The position numbers and the translations under genes are program-made. Of a DNA stretch of 64,000 nt, positions 32,796 to 44,473 are shown piece after piece. The stretch covers positions 149,105 through 213,104 of the forward strand of contig BLJB01000317.1 of NCBI GenBank assembly GCA_013423325.1. Direction: 5' to 3'. Origin of the DNA: Usnea hakonensis. Taxonomy: Eukaryota; Ascomycota; Lecanoromycetes; Lecanorales; Parmeliaceae. The notes under the pieces are model-generated. The model was not told the origin of the DNA and did no database searches. It was given only the letters and a program-made list of their open reading frames with translations. The first letter of the stretch is position 1. Every line of letters begins with the position of its first letter.

Positions 32796-33985
32796 ATGTA
32801 TGATTCACTTTCGGTGGAGAGCTTGAATGTTCGTATCTTCTCTCTGGAGCTATGAATTTGCCGTCTCATGTTGTGCTGAAATAATACAGGCTCTCCTATG
32901 GACCCTCACCACCGTTGCCATTCTGTTGTCTGCTGGCCGATTCACCATTCGCTATATCACCGCCTCAAGATTCTATTGGGATGACGCTTCGCATCTCCTA
33001 TCTTTGGTTCTTCTCATAGCCCTTGCCGGCACATATACTGCTGGCTTCCCATACTCGGCTCGAATCGCAAGAATAGGTCTGAAGAAAGAACCCGCTCCGC
33101 CTCTTACGGATCCCTTCTATCATACCTACCTGCAACTCAGAGTAGTTGTAACCCTGCTAGTCTTCATGGTTCTATGGACAGTAAAGGCGACATTCTTAAT
33201 CTTCTACCGACTCCTCTTCGAAGTGTCCACCACTTTTATCCGAGTGTGGTGGGTGGCAGTTGCCTTCAGCTTCGCCTCTTTTTGGGTATGCATCGGCAGC
33301 ACGTTTACCATTTGCGGATCTGCGAAAGACCTGTATAATTTCAGTATGCAACTGACCTGCCAATCTTGGACCTTTCCACTGACGACTCGCAGAAAAGTGC
33401 AGCTCGCCGCAAGCAGTACACAACATCCGGGCTACTTACAAGTACTGGTGTGCTCTCAACGTTGCGTCAGACGTTGTTGGTACGTCTCTCCTTCCCCCAG
33501 ATCCTTGCTTCGATAAGCTGACCTCCATAGTCATCGTGTTGCCTCTTTTCATGCTCTGGGGTCTCCAGCTACGTCAATCACAGAAAGTCGTTCTTGCCGG
33601 GATCTTCTCTCTTGGCTCCGTAGTCGCCGTTTTCGACATCCTTCGCACAGTCGAGTCTCTTGAGTCGGGTACTTTCTCCGGTGTTGCGCTCTGGTCGAGT
33701 CTCGAAGTCACCATCGCGGTCATAGTGGCATCTTTACCGCTCTACAGAGTCCTGCTCACCCCCAAGGGAAGGCAGAGTTTGGTATCCCGCAATCTCCTGG
33801 GTCGTTACAGAAACATGAGCCCTGAGCAAACCGCAGCCGAGAGGAAAGCTTCTGAGGATACGAGTTCGCGACCTAGTGGGCCTTCGGTCACTACGTATCG
33901 AGACAACCTCGAAATACAGGATTTGGCATCACCAAAATTGGGAGCGCGAGGCCAGCATCTTCCACATGCTTATCTAGCAAATTAG
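32796..33985 (+). CDS. Second fungal rhodopsin-domain 7TM protein
   Basis: Four exons: 32796..32828, 32890..33343, 33393..33479 and 33531..33985, giving 342 residues with closed phases. The first exon (MYDSLSVESLN) uses a weak donor GTTCGT. The alternative is to start at the ATG at 32,827 and read through, which gives a different N terminus. Later splice sites are clear (GTATGC to TCGCAG and GTACGT to CCATAG). Fungal rhodopsin-domain features are FYWDDASHLLSL after TM1, a span with FLIFYRLLF, the loop CSSPQAVHNIRATYKYWCAL, then NVASDVVVIVLPLFMLWGLQL, an LGSVVAVFDILRT span and LEVTIAVIVASLPLYRVLL as TM7. Splicing is needed to join DLYNF to CSSPQAV. The C-terminal tail is Ser-rich. Its role is unknown. 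It is divergent from the MFS gene and may share its promoter. Confidence 0.78.
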
Positions 33986-34099
33986 TGCCTCCAACGTCTG
34001 AGCATCAGGCATCAAACTCTTATTCGACTTGAAGTGGTGCGGGTTTACATAGAAAGACACTATGTATATATCCAAACGGAATGTCTTTGACACTAGCTA

Positions 34100-34870
34100 C
34101 ACATTACAATGTCATGATTCTATATATATACTAGAAAGGCATAGCGAAGGTTAGATTACGGGGTAGAAAATCCAAGAACGTCTTTAATCTACGCGCTAGC
34201 GCTAGCCTAATTGGATCTCTACTATTATAGCTAGTGGAATTAGATAGCGCTTAATATTATTTTATTTATATAGTCTTAGTATTATCTTAGTATTTACTTA
34301 CTTCTACGATTTACTTCTTAGTATTATTTACTTAGAAGAATTAATTTACTTTATTACTCTAGAGTTCTCTACTAATATATCGTATTATTTAATAGTAATA
34401 TCTATATTTTACTTAAATCTTCGCTTAAAATATATATTATTTCTTAATTCTATTATAGTACTAGATAATCTATATTACTATTAGTATATATAAAGAGCTA
34501 AGCGTTAAGACTTAATCGACTAATTAAAAAATCGGTTTTATTTTCTATATAAGACTCTTAGCGCTAATTAAGTATAGCGAAAAAAGTGGCCGCGACTACT
34601 AAAACTCCCTTTTTTACTAAAAAAATTTATAATTTCTATAATTATAGAGCGTTATTTACGCTTTCTAATAATATAAAAATTATTAAAATCGGTTAAGTAT
34701 ACGTGCCTATATAATTTTTTGAAAAATTTACTTCCCGGAGGGCCCCCGAAGAAAGGGGGGTTCTAGGGGGTCTCCCCCTAGAAATTAAAAAAGTAAATAG
34801 TATTCACTAATAAAGCTATTTAATCCCCTAGAGAACTTTCACACCAGAAATAATTTTTAAATAAAACTAT
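34100..34870. other. AT-rich RIP-like island with a GC hairpin
   Basis: A block dominated by A and T, rich in TA steps and poor in CA, as left by repeat-induced point mutation of a repeat. No coding frame survives. A single GC-rich patch lies at 34,735-34,782. Confidence 0.7.
34762..34782. repeat. Perfect 9-bp hairpin (TCTAGGGGG / CCCCCTAGA)
   Basis: A 9-base stem with a 3-base loop (TCT) stands inside a GC-rich patch that also holds GGGCCCCCGAAG...GGGGGG. It contrasts sharply with the surrounding AT-rich sequence. Confidence 0.85.
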
Positions 34871-35926
34871 TATTTAGGACCTCTAAATCGTTGATAACCG
34901 AGTATTACGAAAATTTTTCGTGGGCCTATACTTGTATAGAATAAAAGATAACGGTATTTACCTATAGCCGAGATTTGTCCGGGGGAGCTAATCCGAAGGT
35001 GCTCAGAGTGTTTGGCGCGTCTGAGGCAACTCGAATCCCTTACGGAGTATGCCATGAACAGAAGTAGGGCAACTGTATTCGCTTACCTTCTATTCTGTCG
35101 GTAGCATCACGCCGCGATCTTACCTCAGATCTTAGCATTGCGTACCTGCTCTAGAAGGCCGAACGAGCTCCGCTTCATGTGGCTGCTTATGGCTTGTTTG
35201 CGGCGCAGGAACCGTGGTATTGATATACAACAGGTGGCATTCGCCAGATCCTTCCCCCATGCTCGTGCCGATGTTCCTCTGTGATGGAATGGCGGTAGTC
35301 TGTCCATATCACTCATTCAAAACAGTGTAAGCCGATAAAACCACTTTCCATCTCTTCTTATCGTAAAACGGTAGATCCATCTTTGACAATTTCTCAAATG
35401 CTTATTATATAAGGTCCATGATCTGTCATTACTTCTTTCAATCCAAGGCTTTGATAGCATGAAGTGAGCTATATCATTGCGGGTATCGTGGCCTGAGACG
35501 CCGTAGCTGGGAGCCTGTCATTGCTCTGGACTAGATCAGACTGATGCGTCAGCGTTGCTCGTCTAGATTTCTTGGTAGGCTGATGTCTATGGTGGTACTC
35601 TAGCCTTCCATCACCTTCTAGATAAGATGCAATACAATTTCAACCTACTAAGTAAGTACGTAATAAATAGCGTATGGAATCCAACGCTACATACCTTATT
35701 TCCTTTAGCTGTAACATCCTTCCGTAACGTGGTATTTTGAAACACGCATCCTTGTAGATTATGCAAGGACGACCCGCATATTCCCCACCCAGAACCTTGG
35801 CAAGCTTCGTTTGTATACCTAACGCATCATCTTCGTGTAACACATTCCTCGGGCCTATATATAGGTCTTTTTCTTTCCCCCTGTCCATCTGCAAATCTGC
35901 AAACCCTTCAGGGCCGTGGAAAGGAT
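34871..35926. other. Upstream region of the Zn2Cys6 regulator
   Basis: About 1 kb between the AT-rich island and the regulator gene. Base composition returns to normal after 34,960. No gene is recognised. Confidence 0.5.
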
Positions 35927-38825
35927 ATGCCATCTGCCAAGGCTGCGGACCAAATGCTCCCAGAGGCCTCCCCAGTTGCATCCAAATGCTCCAGGAATCG
36001 CTCTAAAGCTTCGTGTGAGAACTGTTATCGTCGAAAACAAAAGGTATGTCAAACATCAAGAGCGGCTGCCTGTGAAGGTTCGTGTCCAGAAGGGCCGTGG
36101 CGGGTCTCCCCGCCGACGCTTCTAAGCGAGGGGATCCACTTCTACCTTACCTAGATAATACAAGTATACCTACTTAGTCAATCAAGTTTGGCTGTATATC
36201 TCTATGCATGCACTTCAAGGCATACGGAGAGTACATTAATATTGACCATCCTCTGACCTTAGTGCGACCGAAAATGGCCATGCAGTCACTGCTTGGACCG
36301 CAAAGTGGGCTACACATGCCATTATTCAACTCACGATAATGCCTCTAAACGTACGGCGAAAGCAACAGCGACTTCAAAGGCGAAACTTCAGGCGCAAAAG
36401 CAGCAAAAAAACCAGAGCCCACGGGAGTATGTTCATCAATGCTTCTTCATTTTGTGCCCCATACCTTTGGCACTTGTCGCTGACTTCTAGTAGTGTCGAA
36501 GCTACAAACAATCACAATCCTGACGAGGACGGATCATCCACTAATCGATCAACCACGGGACCCTCTTCTCCTTTCACATCTTCGGCCTCCTCATCGGTAC
36601 CCTTGGATGCGCAGGAGAAAGATCTCAACCACTTGGGCTATCTACATCACAACGCGGATAACCTGCTGGGGTATCTGAAACATGTTAGGCCAAATCGTTC
36701 AGCGTGTCACTTGTCAACACTGACTTGGCTTTTCTGAACAGATGCAGATCCTGGATGTTGAGGATGAGCAAATCAGCACAGCCATGACTGGCACAAACGG
36801 CTTTACCATCGACGCGGAGATCACGGAAATATTGAAGAAAATGCCGCCTCGTCCAGTCACAGATATACTAATACAGCACTTTTTCAGCGACGCAAATTGG
36901 ATATATGAGATGGTCTATGCCACAACTTTCACGGAGCGCTACAACGAATGGTGGGCTGCGCCATGCCAATCTGTCGACGATATTCAATTTGCTACGCTAC
37001 TGCTCCGGCTTTGCTCCTACACCGCCCAATTCTTGCCGTCCCAGAATTACACGGCCGATACCATCTTGGGCAAATCGCTGTCTGCCATTCGCGAGCAATG
37101 CCACGCCACAGCCATTTCGCTCGCTGACACTCCCATCATGAACGAAGGCTTACCATCAATTACCCGAATCCATGAGCACTTCTTCCACGCTTGCTATCTG
37201 AAAAACCAGGGGTCAATGAAAGAGAGCTGGAACAAATTAAGCAAAGCTATACATGAAGCGCATGAGCTGGGAATACATCTGGATTCTAGGAAACACAATG
37301 GCAGGTCGGTCTCCGAGTACGATATCGAAATGGGCAAGAGAACCTACTGGAACTTATGGCTGTGGGACAAGTACGTTAATTCCCTTCTTCACCAACTGAA
37401 CTCCCTGCTTTGGCCTTCAATTTGTATATCAGGAGCATTGTACGGGTTCTGCTCTAGGTACGTTACCACGAACCACCTGAATGCTGAATTGTTGATCACA
37501 GGTTCATGTCCGTTGTCTTAGGCCGATGGCCATTGATTCCAGACCAACGCTGTACCGTATCGTTACCCCAATATGTGTTTGGGACACCCGATGTGTCTCA
37601 CGAGGATGCGCCAAACATATTCTCTGAACGTAGGCTTCAGATAGACCTCGCCAAAATTGCCTCCAGCATATTGTCCTCGAACAATGGGAAACCGTGCATA
37701 GAACCTGCTACCATTGACAAGAATATGGAAATGTTGAAAGTGGATTTAATTGAAAAGCTACCTCCGGCTTTCAGATTAGACGACCCTGATGAGAAGTGGG
37801 ATGAGCAGCTGCCTCATCTCGGGAGGCAGAGACAGATGTTCAGAATCAGTGTGTTTGCCACCATCTGTATGCTGCTGAGGCCAATGGTTATCATACCAGC
37901 CAGCGCAGTCCGAGCCTTGTCGGCCTCCGACCGAAAACTTGTCGTCAAGCACCGTGGGTCGCTCATCAAAGCTGCTATGGAAGTGCTGGATAGCGTCGCA
38001 ACACTGCACTCGCTTATGGGCGGTAGACAGAACAGGTTTTTCTTATTGAGCTTCTTCACCTTCGAACCATCAGTCTTGATCGGGATATACTTGATGACAC
38101 CAAGATTCGGGGCGAAAGAAGGCAGACAAAGCTTGTTCGCATCGAAGTCCGTTCGCGGTATGGCAGCTCAGGAACGAGACATGTGGAAAGCCGGATTTCT
38201 GAAGATGCAAGAGGCTTTTACACGACTGAAAACGCTGAGTGAGGTTAGCTCAATCGCGAGGACTGCGCTCAGAGTGCTTGAGAAGATGCTGGTGATGATC
38301 GAGAAAAGCGAGACCGCAAGATCCTTCAGAGGAGAAGCTGAGAGCATGACTACTTCGTCCTCTTCGAGGTCTCGATCGCCAAGTCCATTTGCCGGCCACA
38401 GCAGGACTGTTACACCCTCGCAGCCATCAGAAATCTTCCCCAGTAGTACTGAAGGCTTTTCCGTTTCATCCTTTTCCGGCCAGCATGACTCTGAAGGTTT
38501 TGACAATCCGATCACGCCACCGTTCTCATATGCTTATTCACAGGCCCAAGATGACTCGTCACTAACCAACGATACTCACAATGATGACTTCAAGGACCAG
38601 AACGGCGCATACGACAATCCTATGGATTGGGACTTGAACTTCAGCAATGACATGGTGACCAACAGTTTCCCTTTCTCGAACGCCGCCGCTGAACTATCTT
38701 GGCATGGAGTCACAGCTCAGACTGCAGCCGCTGATTCGTCACTCATGGTTGCCAATAATTTTGCCCCAGGCATTGCAATGGGCCAGGACTTCGATTGGAG
38801 TTGGATGAGTGATATTAGACAGTAG
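35927..38825 (+). CDS. Zn2Cys6 transcription factor with fungal-specific domain
   Basis: Five exons: 35927..36043, 36263..36426, 36491..36683, 36742..37370 and 37502..38825, giving 808 residues. The first intron is 219 bases and cuts the zinc cluster in two: Cys 30 and 33 (SCENCYRRKQK) lie in exon 1, and Cys 40, 46, 49 and 58 (CDRKWPCSHCLDRKVGYTC) in exon 2, a CX2CX6CX5CX2CX8C binuclear cluster. A Lys/Gln-rich linker and a Ser-rich stretch follow. The middle-homology (fungal_trans) domain then carries LRLCSYTAQFLPSQNY, GIHLDSR, KRTYWNLWLWDK and FMSVVLGRWPLI. The C terminus is Ser-rich and acidic with aromatics (MDWDLNF, FDWSWMS), an activation-domain look. As the only DNA-binding regulator next to the polyketide synthase, it is the likely pathway-specific activator; that is inference from position. 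Confidence 0.85.
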
Positions 38826-39784
38826 ATTAGAGGTAGTAGAGTAATTGTTAGATATATAAATCAATATTCTATCAAGAGATAAACATAAATACTTATAATA
38901 TAGTAGTTTTACATATTACGGATTTCCTCTACAGTCCATGGAACCAAAAAGCCTCATAGGGCTTAGCGCGCCTTGGCGCCTTCGCATTTGCGGGCGGATT
39001 CTTCCTGTAGATAAACTCTTCCTCGAAGAGAGATATTTACCACCAAATCCCACACATGATACCACTCACATCGTCCCCTTAACAAATGATAGCAACACCG
39101 GTTCGATCCGGGTCGGGTCGTCCGGGATAGGTAGGTAGCCTTGGTAGGTCACTCTCGCCGCACTCGGGTTTGGTTGGAGGCTTGCTTTATAATTTCCGTG
39201 CCTTCCCTACCTTACCTAGCCTTAGCTGCACGCACGCGCCAGGCAATTAAAAAGTAGAGTAGCTTACGGGCTGTGTACATCCCCTATATGGACGTGCGCC
39301 CGGCCCGGCCAGGGGCATACATGCGCCTTCTTGAAAAAGGTGGGCAAACATAGTGATTTGGGGATAAACTCTCGCCTTGTGCGTGCGGGGGCTCGGTGGC
39401 TTAGTGGTCAGGGCCTGAACCTTTCTTCTTAACAATTATAGCGATTGAGGAGCTACTAGGAGGATATATTAAATATTTAGCCTTCTTCCTTCAGGAATCG
39501 CCTGGAGGGCCTTTTGTACGCGTGCCTCTTCAACGGTATACGAATCAGGCATGATATAGTGGATCTATATTTGAATAATGGTAGCCATTGAAATGTTTGA
39601 GTCGTTTAGAGTTGAGATCAGATTAGCTTGGAGACAGCCCGTACTCAGTGGGCTGAGTTCGGTTTGCGGGACGGTTATAGGAGGCCTCGTCCTTTGGCAA
39701 AGACGTCCACGGATCTCTCGCTGTTGACGGCCTCAGACCCCTCTCGCTTTGCAGTCCACGGGTCCAGTGCGGTAGATTTGGTGC
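38826..39784. other. Convergent intergenic region
   Basis: About 960 bases between the regulator and the minus-strand MFS gene. The first 120 bases are AT-rich. CGGGTCGGGTCGTCCGGG (39,110 region) and CCTACCTTACCTAGCC-type strings occur. A tRNA-like A-box at 39,397-39,407 has no B-box partner. No gene is supported. Confidence 0.5.
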
Positions 39785-41791
39785 CTACTGCTTTTCCCCC
39801 CTCTTCTTCACGGACTTCCACTCCATTCCTAGCGACCCCACGGCCGTGAGGCATGCTAACGCCGTCGCCAATTTGAAAGCGCGTACCAGAGAATCATTGT
39901 ACACTTCAATGACAGCCCCAATGAGCTCCGGCTTCACGACAGACCTCAAATCCGTAGCACCCGTCGCAAGTACGATCTCCGGATTTAGCTGCGGTGCTAC
40001 AGCCCGCAGCCCCTGCAGTAAATGATTCTCGAAGATATTTTCCCCCGCGGAAATGAAGATTGCCCCCCCTAGCGTCTGCGCAAAAATCACGCTCGCAGTC
40101 CCAATTGACACGTCGTCGAGCGCCAGCACTGTCTGGGCGGCCATGAGAGGTTGGTTCATGCCCAGACCGCTACCGAGACCAAAACATGCTTGGTAGCCGA
40201 TCCACATGGCGTGGCCGGTTTTGACGTGCCAGGTCGTAAGCAAGCCGGCGCCAATGGAGACAAGGACTGAGGAGATGAGCATGAAGGGTGTGTAGTAGCC
40301 TATCGAAGTTATGAGGATACCCGCAATGAGAGCGGAGATGACGTGGGCCATTATGAAAGGGAGGTTCATGACGCCGGATTCGGTAGCGGAAACGGCTTTG
40401 ATGGCTTGGAACCAGATGGGGAGGTAGTAAATCAGAAGAAAGTAGGCGCCGCCTATCCAAAAAGAGAACCAGGCTCCAAAGGCGATGCTCCTTTGGCAGA
40501 TGATTCGTGGGGGTACGGTCGCTTTGTCTTGCTTCCAAATTTGAATTCCGACGAAGCATGCGGCGAAGAGTGCTGCAAGGACCAGCATCGCGATGACTCT
40601 GCCACTGCTCCATGCGTATTTAGTTCCTCCCCATTGAAGCCCAACCAAGAGGCATATGATTGACGGAAGGAACATAAGAGTGCCTAAGAAATCTAGCTCC
40701 TCAACTTTCTGGCGAAAGGAAAGCATACTGGCGGCCCTACGGGGTGCTTTGAAGAAGACGGCAATCATAAGGGCTGTGACGGCACCTATCGGCTATGGTG
40801 GTCATGCATTAGCCGATGTACGGACAAATGAGCAAAGGAAGCTTACCAAATTGATGTAAAAGCACCACCGCCAACTTAATTGATCGGTAAAGACACCTCC
40901 CAGTAGCGGACCTAGGAATCCGTCAGCGCATATCCCTGACATCCAGGTCATCACTAGCTTCTGGTCTTCACTGACCAGCGATTGAAGCAATGCCATACAT
41001 GGCTCCAACAAGTCCTGTAAATACTGGTCGCTGATGCAAAGGGACAGAATAGGCAATGACAATCAGAGCCCCAGAGAAAATCCCAGCACAGCCCATGCCG
41101 GCAATCGCTCGCCCTACTATGAGAGCTAGCGATGTGGGTGCGATGCCACAAATCAAGGATCCAAACTCGAAGATGCCTATCGCTGTCAAAAAGACGGTCT
41201 TGATAGAGAATACAGAGTAGCATTTGCCAAATGCAAGTTGGAAGCCGCAGATGGTGAGTAGGTAGGCACTTCCATACCATCCAACTGGGCGATGAATTAG
41301 GTTTATGACTGCAAGGACTAAACAAAGAGCACATACCGTCGTCCAAAGCATGGAAGTGATCCGTGATTCGCGGAATAGCTGCGGCGACAATAGTGGTATC
41401 CTTGCCATGATTCAATCAACTTCATACTTATACAAAGCGTTGGGTGAAATGGCTGGTGCAGAAATGGGGGCAAGCTAACCAAGGCAACAAGAAATATCGC
41501 CATGCACAGGGCAACGGTGATTACTGCTAGCTTCCAAGATGCAGGATATTCTCTTTCTGCATCGTCCCGGTCAGGTATCGATGTTGCTTCTAACTCGAGT
41601 TCAGTCAGAGGACGTTCGTCAGATTCGACGTTTCCACGGCTACGCGCAGTGCGAGCTCGGCCGACGAAAGAGTCACTGGTTTCATCATCATGCAGTTGTG
41701 AAAAAGGCCCGAGTCCCAGGGACAATGGGCGAGAGCCGCGAGACTGAAGGGCGCGATCGACTGGAATGCTAGGATAGCTGTACCGATTCAT
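39785..41791 (-). CDS. MFS efflux transporter, 14-TM DHA2 (ToxA-like)
   Basis: Five exons: 41791..41480, 41400..41337, 41284..40976, 40911..40847 and 40792..39785; introns 79, 52, 64 and 54 bases, 585 residues. The N terminus is hydrophilic with acidic and Ser-rich stretches. The membrane part begins WKLAVITVALCMAIFLVAL, joined by splicing to DTTIVAAAIPRIT (motif D of DHA2 exporters). VGWYGSAYLLTICGFQ follows, then GRAIAGMGCAGIFSGA (motif C region), AGPLLGGVFTDQLSWRWCFYINLPIG, and TQTVLALDD-like spans to the end (QTLGGAIFISAGENIFENHL). These are hallmarks of 14-span exporters that accompany fungal polyketide and peptide clusters. Its place between the regulator and the PKS suggests it exports the product or protects the producer; the substrate is not deducible. 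Confidence 0.85.
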
Positions 41792-42793
41792 GTTCTATCT
41801 ACCAAAGAGACTCAGATTCTTAGAAAGACAGTCAAAGATATATACGTTGGTCCAAGTGTGGAAGTGACGGGAAGAAAATGGTGGTAGCAAGAAAAGTAAG
41901 GGGTGTAAAGAGGAGGGGGGGGGGAGAAGCAACAATTTAACCAAGGATGGGGCGAGGGTTAGGAGTCTCTGGTGTCGTGACATGCGCGGAATGCTGCGGT
42001 GTCTGCGATTGGGTAGAGTCATGGCCAATGGTCGCTTCTCCCACGAAAGACTAGTTGGGCGCCGAGGGTTGTTAGAGGCATGATGATGAAGCCGGAGTCA
42101 GCATATTATTCCATGGTCCGCGTTGGTTGTGTTGTTTTCCCATGTGCGCTAGGATAGTTAAGCTCTACCGTAATCTACTCGTAGCGCTAGGTCATAGGGC
42201 TGCACTAAGTAAATAAGGTAAGGTACCTAGGTACTCAGGTAAGGTAAGGTACTTTATCCTTTGTAATTAACGCCGATGGGAATAAGAAAACTGGAGGCTT
42301 TAGCTGTTTAGAGCCGACGAATTTCGGGTTTGCTGAAAGCATCCATCATCTGATCGATTGTTCTGTATCCCGTCCGCATGATGCTTTTTCCATGTGCCAT
42401 TTCTTTCACCACTAGATTCGCCTTAGCAGAAAGCCGAGCTTACGGTATGGCTGCTCATTACGGAGCTCGTAACGCCGAATTCACTTCATTCTTGCCCTCA
42501 GCTCCTTTCACTTCTAGGCCACAGTAGCTGTGAAGGGAAATGATGAAATGCAAGTCATCACAAAGCAGTCTTATCAATAGCAGATTGACTATAACTAAGA
42601 ACCTCAACTTCACTGCCTCCAATATCCCCCTTCAACACCTTCACTCGCGACCCACACATTTGCTGCAGCCTATCCATTGGTGCTGTACAGTCTCCCTGTC
42701 CCAGCCGGATCAAGAGTGCCCATCAATTAATTCTCCCATAGCGGAATATTGATCAAAGACAGTTTGTCATCTCTGCACTGACCGGCAACAGCC
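41792..42793. other. Divergent intergenic region of the cluster
   Basis: One kb upstream of both the exporter and the dehydrogenase, so a likely shared control region. It contains a G10 run (41,920-41,930) and the GGTAAGGTACCTAGGTACTC string at 42,217-42,250. No gene is visible. Confidence 0.5.
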
Positions 42794-43828
42794 ATGGGCT
42801 TCCTTGGATTCATGTATCGTCAAAAAATGGTCCATCCTCAGCCTATTCCTCCCCAAGATCTCTCCGGTCAGACCATCATTGTTACTGGTTCCAATGTCGG
42901 CATCGGTCTCGCCGCTATCCATCTTCTGATGGACTTCAAAGTCTCACGTGTCATCATGGCGGTCAGAACACCATCAAAGTGTGAGGAAGAAAGAAAAATT
43001 CTGCTCAAAGCCCACCCAGGTGGTTCCATTGACATCTGGCCTCTTGATATGGATTCCTTCGACAGCGTTGTTGCCTTTGGCAAGCGTGCCCAAGAACTCG
43101 AGCGCCTAGACATCGTCCTACTGAATGCCGGAGTCAAAAAGCACATGTGGGAGCAGAACCCGCTTACCGGTCACGAAGCCACTATCCAGGTCAACCATTA
43201 CAGCACTGCACTCCTCTCGCTGCTCCTTCTACCTCCACTAAGAGCCACGGCAGCTCGACACGGGAAACCTTCTCGCATCACCATTACCTCCTCGGAAGTT
43301 CATATGTGGACTTCTTTCAAAGAGCGTAAAGCGCCAAGAATCCTCGACGAGCTTGATGACGAGAAGAACTGGGGGAACCCAGACCGCTACAATGTTTCCA
43401 AGCTCCTCAACGTGTTGTGGACTCGCGAGCTGGCATCAAGGGTCAAGCCGTCGGATATTGTCGTCAACACCGTCAACCCTGGCTTGGTGAAGAGTAGTCT
43501 TCATCGCGAAAACAAGAATTCCATGGAAAAGAAATTCACGGAATATTTTGGACGTACAACTGAAGAAGGTGCGAGAACTATTCTCGACGGCGCTATCATT
43601 CAAGGGCCACAGACACATGGCGGTTACCTCAGCGAGTGCAAACCAACCCCGTAAGTGTTTGCGATCTCCTTTCCATCGCGACGTCAGTCTCCCGACTAAC
43701 TCCGCTCTTGCAGTGCTTCGGATTGGGTTCGTTCTGCCGATGGGAAAAACATTCAGAAAAAACTTTGGGATGAAACTGTCGAGCAATTGCAGAGCGAGAC
43801 TGGCTGTGATGTCAAATCCTACCTTTAA
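42794..43828 (+). CDS. Short-chain dehydrogenase/reductase
   Basis: Two exons: 42794..43650 and 43714..43828, with a 63-base intron (donor GTAAGT, branch CTAAC, acceptor CAG), 323 residues. It is a classical SDR: TGSNVGIG at residues 31-38 binds the cofactor, LLNAGV at 109-114 stabilises the fold, Ser 166/167 (ITSSEVH) and Tyr 199/Lys 203 (YNVSK) complete the catalytic set, and NTVNPGLVKSSL follows. AVRTP after the second strand suggests NADP preference, because an Arg follows the strand. The overall sequence resembles the retinol-dehydrogenase-like or WWOX-like SDRs common in fungal gene clusters. It lies between exporter and PKS and converges with the PKS, so a tailoring oxidation or reduction of the polyketide is likely, though not shown. 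Confidence 0.87.
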
Positions 43829-44473
43829 GAAATGGCACCTCAGGGTTGTCCTTATCCCTACACACAAATGCTTGCCTGATAGAAATTGCTGGTTAGATGT
43901 TTTTGCTTCATACTTACGTGAGATCATGAGTATTCAGAAGGGTCTTTGCTTCAGCAGTGGGCGATATGGAAGACATAGGAGCTGGCATGAGAGCTATTAC
44001 TGCAAAACAGGCCGCCCATTGATTTCTCGTGCTGTCATGGCTCCTCGGTGGACTCTCTTCTTGGCATTAAGCCATACTCTGTATAATGGGGCCGAAAGAT
44101 GGCCATGCAACTGCCAACACTATCTTCGTACTGGCTTTTTTCATCTTCTTTCTCTGGATCATGCACGATCGAAGATCGAACAACGCTAACATGGTCATTA
44201 CCTATCTTTATGCAGTCAAAGCAGTGCTCAAATCAATGGAACAAGGAAGTAGAATGATATATTGCGCTCATTCCTCATGTCATAAGAGCGCTAGCTACCA
44301 TGTGCGCGGGACATTTGCCAACTTCCATCAAAGCAGCACGGTCTATTGCGCGCGAAACATATGAACTACGTACATAGGGCCTCTGTTCTCTAGAGTCTCA
44401 AGGTAATCCTCCACTGCTCATGGCTGTCAAACGCCATGAACAGGTCTACCCGACCCCCACCCTTTATGAAACC
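43829..44473. other. Convergent intergenic region
   Basis: About 645 bases between the 3' ends of the dehydrogenase and the PKS. No recognisable gene. Confidence 0.55.

Noticed and set aside
39097..39112. B-box-like GGTTCGATCC string
   Set aside because: No A-box lies upstream and the flanking T stem has a mismatch; treated as chance.
39397..39407. tRNA A-box-like TGGCTTAGTGG
   Set aside because: No B-box or paired acceptor and T stems occur at a fitting distance; the following bases cannot fold as a tRNA.
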